From assembly GCA_030698225.1 (NCBI GenBank), contig JAUYNR010000042.1, positions 1 to 37,159 on the forward strand: a DNA stretch of 37,159 nucleotides. The letters are read 5' to 3'. Below the pieces are notes generated by a model, which saw only the letters and a list, made by a program, of their open reading frames with translations, was not told where the DNA came from and searched no databases. The DNA comes from Oxalobacteraceae bacterium. Its GTDB lineage: Bacteria > Pseudomonadota > Gammaproteobacteria > Burkholderiales > Burkholderiaceae_D. A program made the position numbers and the translations under genes. Positions 27,201 through 34,139 of the stretch are shown piece after piece; the first letter of the stretch is position 1; the number at the start of each line of letters is the position of its first letter.

Positions 27201-28144
27201 GTGTGGGTTGAGAATGTATATCGAACGGCGTGTTGGGAGAAGGAGGAGCTTCACCCGCCTTCTCCGCTGTTGGAACAGGCCTATCGCGACATCGAGGTGA
27301 TCGTGGTGGACGATGCCAGTAACGATGACACCGGGGATGTGATGCGGGCGCTGGCCGCATCGGGCGGATTCGCTGATGACGGCGGTGGACACCGGTTATA
27401 GCGCTGGCGGCATGTCGCCAACGCGTCTGGCTTATTGGGAGGGGTGGGGGAATTGCGGGCTGGTCGCAGGCCGTTCTTGCCGGCTGATCTGTTGGCCGGG
27501 AGACGGTTTGCGGCGCCGGATGGGATTGTGGTTCCGGGGCGGGATGTTGGGATTTGTTTGGGGGCTTGTGGGGTGAACTGATACGTGCCCTCTCCCCGGC
27601 CCTCTCCCGCACGCGGGAGAGGGGGAACGGCGGGGCGGTCGCTGGTTTTGCAACAGCTGGCGAGAGAGCGGCTTTTGCTCCTCTCTCCCACTTGTGGGAG
27701 AGAGGCCGGGAGAGAGGGCGCTAGCAAATATTCCGGCTGCATTATGTGGCAATGCCATCAAGTTTACGCGTTGTTTTTGGCCTTCCGGGCGATTGCGCTT
27801 ACCCTCTCCCCGGCCCTCTCCCGCACGCGGGAGAGGGGGGAACGGCAGGGCATACCCGCATGCGGGAGAGGGGGAACGGCGGACGGTCTCTGGTTTTACA
27901 ATAACCATGAGTATGCTAATTTTTATGACATTTACCGCATATGTTCATTGCGGCCACAAAATATACTATTGTTAATTTTGAATTAGCAGCATACCCTTTT
28001 CGCTTGCGGAAGATGCGTTATTCATCCAGCATCCACTGCCTTGCCCTCCTCTCCCACTTGTGGGAGAGGAGCCTGGGGGCTCGGTTGACTGGCACCAACC
28101 GCTTCAGCTTGCCTCGGACAACGCGCGCTTGCGGCTCAAAGATC
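27201..28144. repeat. GT2 N-terminal scrap and composite repeat copy C (about 27391-27980)
   Basis: Directly after the ATPase stop a frame (27258-27401) reads SPLLEQAYRDIEVIVVDDASNDDTGDVMRALAA. This is the start of a GT2 glycosyltransferase domain (VVDDAS.DDT), without its first strand and cut off after about 45 residues. Copy C follows. It has an extra 130-bp insertion (about 27450-27585), the CCCTCTCCC hairpins, and the 60-bp palindrome at 27909-27968 (last half-site ATACTA instead of ATACTC). A CTCTCCCACTTGTGGGAGAG hairpin lies near 28048-28067. No complete gene is visible. Confidence 0.65.
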
Positions 28145-28195
28145 TTGCCGTACGTCTTTTGGTTGTTTATACTGTGTTTAAACATCCACTGAGGA
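28145..28195 (+). promoter_or_regulatory. mazEF promoter and ribosome binding site
   Basis: TTGCCG (28145-28150) and TATACT (28168-28173) are exactly 17 bases apart. GAGGA (28191-28195) precedes the mazE ATG by seven bases. A TGTTTA...TAAACA inverted repeat overlaps the -10 region and may be the operator for MazE. Confidence 0.65.
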
Positions 28196-28202
28196 ATTGA
28201 CC

Positions 28203-28457
28203 ATGACCGAAGCCATTCTCGATATCAAACATTGGGGCAATAGCCTTGGTGTCCGCATTCCTGCGGCGGTTGCTCGGGAAGCGCATCTACATGCCGACCA
28301 ACGTGTACGTATATCCGTTGAAGAAGGGCGTGTCGTGATTACGCCCTTAGGCGATACCCTGCCAACCTTGGAGCAACGTTTGGCGCGCTTTGATCCAGCA
28401 CGGCACGGGGGCGAGGTGATGGTGGCAGACGAGCCAGTGGGTGCCGAGCGATGGTAG
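28203..28457 (+). CDS. mazE: MazE-family antitoxin
   Basis: This 84-aa protein carries an AbrB/SpoVT-like swapped-hairpin DNA-binding domain: IKHWGNSLGVRIPAAVAREAHLHADQRVRISVEEGRVVITPL. It has the acidic, flexible C-terminus (TLEQRLARFDPARHGGEVM) that in MazE blocks MazF. It overlaps the toxin gene by seven bases, so the two are coupled. The start is the ATG with a good GAGGA upstream. Confidence 0.92.
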   Translation: MTEAILDIKHWGNSLGVRIPAAVAREAHLHADQRVRISVEEGRVVITPLGDTLPTLEQRLARFDPARHGGEVMVADEPVGAERW

Positions 28458-28834
28458 CTCGCAGGTCAAGCGTGGCTTGGGTTCCCGATAGGCAAGAGAT
28501 CATCTGGATCGACTGCAATCCCCAGGCGGGGCGGGAGATGCGTGATGTTCATCCTTTCGTCGTGCTGTCGCCGCGCGTCTTCAATGGCCGTACCTCTCTC
28601 GTCATTGGCCTGCCCATGACGACGGCCGAGTACAACGCCGATAACCCGTTTGCACTTGCGGTCGGTGCGGCGAAAAAATCGGGCATGGAGAAGACCAGCT
28701 ATGTGCTTTGTCATCAGCCAAAGTCATTTGACTGGCGTGTCCGCGGGGCTAAGGCGCATCCTGTGAATCGGCTATCGGATGCGCTCTTCGCAGAGGTGTG
28801 CGTGCTGCTGAATCAGATTATTCAACTGGCGTGA
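28451..28834 (+). CDS. mazF: MazF/PemK-family mRNA interferase toxin
   Basis: This 127-aa toxin has the expected beta-barrel signatures: WVPDRQEIIWIDCNPQAGREMRDVHPFVVLSPRVFNGRTSLVIGLPMTT (the NP..G.E....P.lVls..fN block) and SYVLCHQPKSFDWRVRGAK. It would cleave single-stranded RNA at short sites until held by MazE. Shortly after its stop the sequence meets the broken 3' end of a recombinase gene on the other strand. Confidence 0.92.
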   Translation: MVARRSSVAWVPDRQEIIWIDCNPQAGREMRDVHPFVVLSPRVFNGRTSLVIGLPMTTAEYNADNPFALAVGAAKKSGMEKTSYVLCHQPKSFDWRVRGAKAHPVNRLSDALFAEVCVLLNQIIQLA

Positions 28835-28868
28835 TGGGCATTTTCTGTGTCCTCGATGTCCGGGCAAA

Positions 28869-29336
28869 TTAGACCACTGCATCCGGTTCATTGAGTAATG
28901 CGCGGGCCTGGTGGTCGCCGATCGCCGGCGTCTTGCCCTCCAGGCTTTCCATTTTCGGACGCTTGACGCCCTTGACCGAGTTGCTGGTCACCGCATTCGC
29001 TTCGCACAGATAGTCGAACAGAGAGGACAGCGCGGCCAGCTTGCGCCGAATGGTGGCGCCGGCCAGCGCCCGAGACTCCAAGCCCTTGCGCCACGCAAGC
29101 AGATGGGCACGCGCGACGATCCGGAACTGCTCGGGCCGGTCGATGCCGGCGAACGCCATGAATTCCGATAAATCGTTCTGGTAGGCGCGGCGCGTCTGCG
29201 GGTTGTCGATGTTGGCGAACCAGGTCAGCGCCGGCGGCACCTCGGCCAGCTGATGAAACTGGACGGCAGTCAATGCGCGCTCCTGCGCTACCGCACCCGG
29301 CGCCAATGCCGTGTGCGGTACTGTATTTTCCGTCAC
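28869..29336 (-). pseudogene. Truncated tyrosine recombinase (XerC/D-like), catalytic domain missing
   Basis: This 155-aa frame contains the SAM-like core-binding domain of site-specific integrases (LTWFANIDNPQTRRAYQNDLSEFMAFAG, then LLAWRKGLESRALAGATIRRKLAALSSLFDYLCEANAVTSNSVKGVKRP). It breaks off at KTPAIGDHQARALLNEPD, the first helix of the catalytic domain. The R, H-x-x-R and Y residues are all absent. Full-length relatives are about 300 aa or more. The break lies next to the mazEF cassette. The GTG start overlaps the stop of the HEPN gene (GTGA, 29333-29336), so it was co-translated with it. Confidence 0.85.
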
Positions 29337-29773
29337 GATGGGGTCTCCAGCACCTGCGCTGCCGCAATCAGGGACGCGGCATGTTCGATCAGCTCCTCGA
29401 CGAAGCCCACCGTGACATCGAGCTCGCCCTCATATTCTGCCAGGTTGCGTTTGGTGTGGGCCTGATTGAGCAAGAGCCACTGCTGCGGCGTGAATCCCAG
29501 CGTATGCTCCAGACACTGAAACACCAGATAGCGGTTTTCGCTGCGGTAGCCATGGGCACGCAAGGCCGACAAGGCGGCCGCATGCGCGGCATTGTAGGCC
29601 AGGTCAAAACGGCTTTCCAAGGCGAGCGTCGTTTGTCGCGCGTCCTGCAGGCGCACGGTGGCTGAGCGTAACAAGCCGGCGCGCTCGCGCGCATCAGGCG
29701 GCTCCACTTTAAGCTTTCCGATGCGCGCCAGGTTCGCCAGATTGGCCAGCGCTGCCGAGTCGGGAAATGTCAT
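29333..29773 (-). CDS. HEPN-domain protein, partner of the nucleotidyltransferase
   Basis: This all-helical protein of 146 aa has LESRFDLAYNAAHAAALSALRAHGYRSENRYLVFQCLEHTLG followed by LLNQAHTKRNLAEYEGELDVTVGFVEELIEHA. The two helices ending in H..RN..EY.G fit the HEPN superfamily as found beside minimal nucleotidyltransferases. The usual RNase motif R-x4-6-H is not clear (RNLAEYEG), so RNase activity is uncertain. The start ATG at 29773 has a strong AAAGGAGG. The gene begins 65 bases inside the end of the nucleotidyltransferase gene and overlaps the integrase start by four bases, so all three form one unit. Confidence 0.7.
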   Translation of the reverse strand: MTFPDSAALANLANLARIGKLKVEPPDARERAGLLRSATVRLQDARQTTLALESRFDLAYNAAHAAALSALRAHGYRSENRYLVFQCLEHTLGFTPQQWLLLNQAHTKRNLAEYEGELDVTVGFVEELIEHAASLIAAAQVLETPS

Positions 29774-30344
29774 GTTCGCCTCCTTTGACAAAGATTTTAG
29801 GCTGCTCCAGCACCCGCAGGATGAAGGATCTGCCATCGCGCACGCGTTGCGCAAATTCGTCCGGTGTATACAGCGTCGGATTCACCGCCCGGCCCAGCTG
29901 CGCCTGTGCCGGCAGCAGCGCTTCCAGCAATTCCGCATTCGACGGCAGCGCCCCAATCACCATCAGATCGACATCGCTGCCGGCATGCTCGGTGCCTTTG
30001 GCCAGCGAACCGTAGACAAACGCCAGCTCCACCAGCGGCCACACAGGCTGCAGCGCGGCGCGCAGCACATCGGCCACACCAAAGGTTTTCAGGACAATCG
30101 CGCGCAGCTCGGCGAAGATCGGCGCAGCAGGATTTGCCTGGTAATGCTTCTGGTTGCCGATCCGTTGCATCGTCACCAGACCGGCCGATTCCAGACGCGC
30201 CAGCTCCCGCTGCACCGCGCCGGAACCCGACCCCGCCAGGCCGATGATCTCATTGGCGTAAAACGACCGTTGTGACTGACCAAACAACACCGCCAGCACC
30301 CGCTGCTGTGTCTTCGTAAAGAGTGCATCCGCATAAATACCCAT
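29709..30344 (-). CDS. Winged-helix nucleotidyltransferase (MNT-type, likely antitoxin)
   Basis: The protein combines an N-terminal ArsR-like winged helix (LFTKTQQRVLAVLFGQSQRSFYANEIIGLAGSGSGAVQRELARLESAGLVTMQRIGNQKHYQAN) with a pol-beta-type nucleotidyltransferase core (VELAFVYGSLAKGTEHAGSDVDLMVIG: GS...SDxD). In MntA-HepT pairs the nucleotidyltransferase AMPylates and silences the HEPN toxin; the same role is inferred here. I chose the ATG at 30344 (MGIYADALF), giving 211 aa, because relatives start there. Earlier in-frame ATGs up to 30374, or an alternative start at 30389, would translate the two operator-like boxes. Confidence 0.8.
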   Translation of the reverse strand: MGIYADALFTKTQQRVLAVLFGQSQRSFYANEIIGLAGSGSGAVQRELARLESAGLVTMQRIGNQKHYQANPAAPIFAELRAIVLKTFGVADVLRAALQPVWPLVELAFVYGSLAKGTEHAGSDVDLMVIGALPSNAELLEALLPAQAQLGRAVNPTLYTPDEFAQRVRDGRSFILRVLEQPKIFVKGGEHDISRLGSAGQSGEPGAHRKA

Positions 30345-30374
30345 AACGGGCATCATAATACCCAATATAGGCAT
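30337..30374. promoter_or_regulatory. Two operator-like boxes at the start of the nucleotidyltransferase gene
   Basis: ATACCCATAACGGGCAT (30337-30353) and ATACCCAATATAGGCAT (30358-30374) are imperfect palindromes whose starts are 21 bases apart, two helical turns. They overlap the possible start codons of the HTH-nucleotidyltransferase gene and are probably bound by its own winged helix. Confidence 0.5.
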
Positions 30375-30389
30375 TGTCAAACCGCGCAA

Positions 30390-30932
30390 CGCCGCTGATC
30401 CGGCGCGCCGGCATCGGCAGGCATTTACTATTGATAACGATTAGCGTTTATCTGTCCTAGACTGCAGGCTCCGAACCGCTGCGTCACCGGTTGCGTGGGT
30501 CGGGCTGACCAGCCAATGAACGGTGGTTTTCTAACAGCTGGGACTTATGCCCGTTTTTTGTGGATAGGTTTGTGTACAACCCAGCAAAACGCTCCGCAAG
30601 CCCACTATCGGCGGGGATTGCATGGCGTGCCTGTGAAACAGGCAGCTTGGTTGCAATACCCGCAAAAGCGCACCAATCCAGCCTGGATTGCGCCCGCAGG
30701 ATAATTTCTGATTTCCGAGCAGTTTACGGACGACGAAGCCAGAATGCGCTGTTGAACAACTATTCGACCAAAAACACGATCAACTCAAGCGCTATTGCAG
30801 CACACCTATTAAGAATATTTCCAAAAAGAATCTTTATTCAGGAATCATTCCATTACACTACCTGTTTAGCGTCCGGACATGGCGTGTAACAACGAAGAAA
30901 CAGCGGGCCATTTTCATAATTCTGCAGACAAA
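30390..30932. other. Gap of about 540 bp, no gene recognised
   Basis: No complete gene is visible between the nucleotidyltransferase gene and the small broken gene. A Fur-box-like sequence (GATAACGATTAGCGTTTATC) lies at 30433-30452. A frame at about 30600-30704 ends in VPVKQAAWLQYPQKRTNPAWIAPAG, which looks like the tail of a protein but which I cannot assign. Confidence 0.4.
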
Positions 30933-31143
30933 ATGGAAAAAATGACAGGTACATTAGCAGAGCAATCCACTTACGATCCAGACAGGTTGCTGGACACTTT
31001 AATCGAGAAGCTGAGCCTAAAAAACGACGCAGCATTATCGCGCGCGCTTGAAGTCCCCCCGCCTGCCCTGACACGCCCACACGGCACGGCAGACCTGTTT
31101 AATCGAGTTATTGAAACACAGCGGTGCAATCGACACCCCGGGG
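30933..31143 (+). pseudogene. 5' part of a small conserved helix-turn-helix-like gene, broken
   Basis: The frame reads STYDPDRLLDTLIEKLSLKNDAALSRALEV and then loses resemblance (PPPALTRPHG). The YDP..LLD.LI.KL.LKNDAALSRALEV block is the N-terminus of a small Cro/CI-like protein common in betaproteobacteria. Those proteins normally continue with a recognition helix of the PPVISKIR kind. The sequence here diverges at that point, and the frame continues only as antisense of pilU. I take it as a truncated remnant converging on the pilU stop. Confidence 0.45.
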
Positions 31144-32430
31144 TTATCCCTTCTGCGCTCCTTGCTGCTCCATTTGGCGCTTCTTTTCCTGCAACTGTTC
31201 CAACTGTTGTTGTTCCATTTGCCGCCGCTTTTCCTGCTGCAGCAGCATTTCCTGGTGCCGCTTTTCTTCCATGTCTTCTGGCGGCGGCTCTTCATGCATC
31301 GACAGCGAGATGGCTGCGGCCGAGGACGGTTCGCCGCGCTCGCTTTTTAGCTTGATATTCAGGCGCAGTTCGTTGGCCGAATCGGCGTTGCGGATCGCTT
31401 CTTCATAGGCAATATGGCCGCTGTTGTACAGTTCGAACAAGGCCCAGTCGAACGTGCGCATGCCGAGTTCGCGCGATTTCGTCATGATCGACTTGAGCTC
31501 GTGAAACTCGCCATTGAAAATGCGCTCGGCAATGGTTGGGGTATTGAGCAGAATCTCGATCGCCGCCTTGCGACCCTTGCCATCGACAGTGCGGATCAGG
31601 CGCTGCGACACGATTGCGCGCAAGTTCGCCGACAGGTCCATCAGCAGTTGGCTGCGCCGTTCTTCCGGGAAAAAGTTGATGATCCGGTCCATCGTCTGGT
31701 TAGCGCTGTTGGCGTGCAGCGTGCCCAGGCACAGGTGGCCGGTTTCGGCGAATGCGATCGCATGCTCCATGGTTTCCGCATCGCGGATTTCGCCGATCAG
31801 GATCACGTCGGGCGCTTGGCGTAAGGTATTTTTTAGCGCGTGCTCCCAGCTATGGGTATCGACCCCGACTTCACGGTGCGTCACTAGAGAATTCTTCGAC
31901 TGGTGCACATACTCGACCGGGTCCTCGATCGTGATGATGTGGCCGGAAGAGGTGCGGTTGCGGTGATCGATCATCGCCGCCAGCGAGGTCGACTTGCCGG
32001 AACCGGTGCCGCCCACCACCAGCACCAGCCCGCGCTTGTTCATCACGACTTCCTTGAGAACTTCGGGCAGCCCGAGTTTTTCAAAATTCGGGATTTCCAA
32101 CGCAATCGTGCGGATCACCATTCCGACATGCTGCTGCTGGATAAAGACGTTCACCCGGAAGCGCGACAGGCCTGGAATCGAAACGGCAAAATTGCATTCG
32201 AACTCCCGGGCAAACTCCTCGCGCTGGCGCTCGTTCATCACCGCGTCAGCCAGCTTACGCGTGATTTCGCCGGTCAGCTTTTGCGCCGACATCGGCTGCA
32301 TGTTGCCGTGCGCCTTCATGCTGGGCGGGAAGTCATGGGCGATGAACAGATCGGAGCCGCCAGCCTGGCTCATCGCCCCCAGCAGCTTGTGCATGTAGGC
32401 GCGGGCTTGTTCTTCGGTGAAATTCGACAT
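31144..32430 (-). CDS. pilU: Type IV pilus retraction ATPase PilU
   Basis: This 428-aa hexameric ATPase of the PilT/VirB11 family supports pilus retraction and twitching together with PilT. Visible motifs are SDLFIAHDFPPSMKAHG at the N-terminus, Walker A GGTGSGKST at 140-148, the Asp box IITIEDPVEY, Walker B VILIGEIRDAETM, and the His box GHLCLGTLHANSANQTMDRI. Length and GEIRDAETM context fit PilU rather than PilT (about 345 aa). The C-terminus is unusual: after about residue 370 a Glu/Gln/Arg-rich coiled coil (LLQQEKRRQMEQQQLEQLQEKKRQMEQQ) closes the protein. The start ATG has AAGGAACG upstream. No pilT is in the window. Confidence 0.92.
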   Translation of the reverse strand: MSNFTEEQARAYMHKLLGAMSQAGGSDLFIAHDFPPSMKAHGNMQPMSAQKLTGEITRKLADAVMNERQREEFAREFECNFAVSIPGLSRFRVNVFIQQQHVGMVIRTIALEIPNFEKLGLPEVLKEVVMNKRGLVLVVGGTGSGKSTSLAAMIDHRNRTSSGHIITIEDPVEYVHQSKNSLVTHREVGVDTHSWEHALKNTLRQAPDVILIGEIRDAETMEHAIAFAETGHLCLGTLHANSANQTMDRIINFFPEERRSQLLMDLSANLRAIVSQRLIRTVDGKGRKAAIEILLNTPTIAERIFNGEFHELKSIMTKSRELGMRTFDWALFELYNSGHIAYEEAIRNADSANELRLNIKLKSERGEPSSAAAISLSMHEEPPPEDMEEKRHQEMLLQQEKRRQMEQQQLEQLQEKKRQMEQQGAQKG

Positions 32431-32892
32431 TACGTTCCTTGTGCGTAAAGTGCAATCCTTCGCTGCAGACGAGGATAGTCAGGAGTCAGTATTGTGCCAT
32501 AGAGCAACTACCGGACAGCGCCGGCGATGGCCGAGGGTGGCTAATGATGGCGATCAGGACAAAAGTGGATACGGCACACCATCACACCATATCTGCGTCT
32601 TCACCGCGTTCTCGCCGGAGCCCAGAAAGCGTTTAATACGCAAGTGTTGCTTGATCTACCGTTGAAGGTAAAGCGATCTCGCTTCCTCTTGCGAGTTGAG
32701 CCCGTAATTGGTGCTACTTCACGTCATACACATACTTCATTTTTGTTTTCTGAAGTTGCCCCCTAGCTCAGAAAATTATTGCACCGCTGAAACATTTCCA
32801 ATAATTCGAGTATGCTCACTTCATATTGCAATTTACGGAATGCGGCCTGAGAATGCGCAGCCCCGTATATCGAACATTAATTGGGGAGTTGC
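32431..32892. other. Gap of about 460 bp between divergent pilU and the histidine kinase gene
   Basis: No gene is visible. The two flanking genes diverge, so both promoters should be here. The right third is AT-rich. A TATGCT hexamer near 32812 lacks a good -35. GGGGAG at 32883-32888 is the ribosome binding site of the kinase gene. Confidence 0.5.
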
Positions 32893-34116
32893 ATGGAATA
32901 CTTGAATCGCTTATTTAGCAATGAAGGTTTCATGCCGCATGGGCATTGCTACCTCTGGACGCCAGAGCTGCTGTGGTTGAACGTCATCTCGGATTCGGTC
33001 ATTGCGCTGGCCTATCTGTCGATCCCGGTTACGCTCATCTACCTCGTGGCGAAGAGAGAGGATCTTCCGTTCAACTGGATATTTGCTGCCTTCGGGGTCT
33101 TCATCCTTGCCTGCGGCGCCTCCCATGTGTTGGAAATATGGACCATATGGAACCCCGCCTACTGGCTAGCCGGGTTCATCAAGGCCCTTACCGCGGTGGC
33201 ATCGATCGTCACCGCCGTGTTGCTGATCAAACTGGTTCCTGCAGCGTTGCGCATCCCGAGCCAGCGGCAACTCGCCATGGTCAACGACGAGTTGCGGGCC
33301 GCCAACTCAGAACTGCAACAGGCCAACCGGCACCTGGCGCAAACCCATGAGCAATTGCTGCAGTCGGAAAAGATGGCCGCGCTGGGCGGATTGGTTGCTG
33401 GTGTCGCCCACGAAATCAATACGCCGATCGGCATCGTCGTCACCGGAGCCTCGCTGCTCACCCGCGACACGAAGATTCTGCGACTTGCCTACGAGAACGG
33501 CCTGTCCGAGGAAGAGTTGGAAGACTACCTGACCACCGCGGAGCAATCGGCACTGCTGATCGAGGCGAATGCCACCCGTGCTGCCGATCTGATTCGGTCG
33601 TTCAAGCAGGTGGCGGTCGATCAGACGGCGGGCGAGCAGCGCCAGATCAACTTGCGCGACTACCTGGGTGAAACTTTGACAAGCCTCACGCCATCCTTGA
33701 AGAAAGCCGCGACCATGGTGCAGGTAAGTGGTGCGGAGGATCTGGTCGTGACCACCTACCCCGGGGCTCTGGCGCAGATACTCACCAATCTCGTGCTGAA
33801 TTCACTGATCCATGGATTCGACAACCGCGCTGCCGGACAAATCCACATCAACGTCGCCGCACACAATGATCAAATCGTCCTGTCCTACGCCGATAACGGC
33901 AAGGGTATTCCGCCCGAGCTCAGAAGCAAGGTCTTCGAACCCTTCTTCACCACCCGGCGCAACCAAGGCGGTAGCGGGCTGGGCCTGCATATCCTTTACA
34001 ACCTGGTGACCCATACCCTTGGCGGCAGTGTGCGCATCGACGCCTGTGCGGATGGCGGTGCGCTGTTTGTCATTGAATTTCCAAACTTTACCGCGCAGCC
34101 GTTACTGCTCGCCTGA
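32893..34116 (+). CDS. Histidine kinase with ethylene-receptor-like membrane domain
   Basis: This 407-aa sensor kinase has three membrane helices (about 27-52, 61-80 and 93-116). They match the ethylene-binding domain of plant ETR1 and bacterial homologues: VISDSVIALAYLSIPVTLIY carries the Asp34, Tyr41, Ile44 and Pro45 equivalents of ETR1 Asp25, Tyr32, Ile35 and Pro36. ILACGASH carries Cys74 and His78, equivalents of copper ligands Cys65 and His69, with identical spacing. A coiled coil (130-160), a HisKA domain with H173 in GVAHEINTPIG, and a HATPase domain (NLVLNSLIHGF, DNGKGIPPE, GGSGLGLHI) follow. There is no GAF or receiver domain. The response regulator gene starts 23 bp downstream. The ligand is inferred, not shown. 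Confidence 0.9.
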   Translation: MEYLNRLFSNEGFMPHGHCYLWTPELLWLNVISDSVIALAYLSIPVTLIYLVAKREDLPFNWIFAAFGVFILACGASHVLEIWTIWNPAYWLAGFIKALTAVASIVTAVLLIKLVPAALRIPSQRQLAMVNDELRAANSELQQANRHLAQTHEQLLQSEKMAALGGLVAGVAHEINTPIGIVVTGASLLTRDTKILRLAYENGLSEEELEDYLTTAEQSALLIEANATRAADLIRSFKQVAVDQTAGEQRQINLRDYLGETLTSLTPSLKKAATMVQVSGAEDLVVTTYPGALAQILTNLVLNSLIHGFDNRAAGQIHINVAAHNDQIVLSYADNGKGIPPELRSKVFEPFFTTRRNQGGSGLGLHILYNLVTHTLGGSVRIDACADGGALFVIEFPNFTAQPLLLA

Positions 34117-34139
34117 CCCACTCATCACGGAGATTCAGC

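Noticed and set aside
23985..27980. Integron cassette array with attC sites
   Set aside because: The repeats are 0.4-0.6 kb and I see no RYYYAAC/GTTRRRY core pair in consistent positions. The only recombinase is a truncated one that shows no integron-specific features.
30433..30452. Fur box (GATAACGATTAGCGTTTATC)
   Set aside because: It resembles the Fur consensus, but no iron-related gene or promoter is next to it, so it may be chance.
31144..31355. Continuation of the small HTH-like gene on the plus strand
   Set aside because: The frame here is antisense to the repetitive end of pilU and gives a low-complexity Ala/Phe/Pro peptide.
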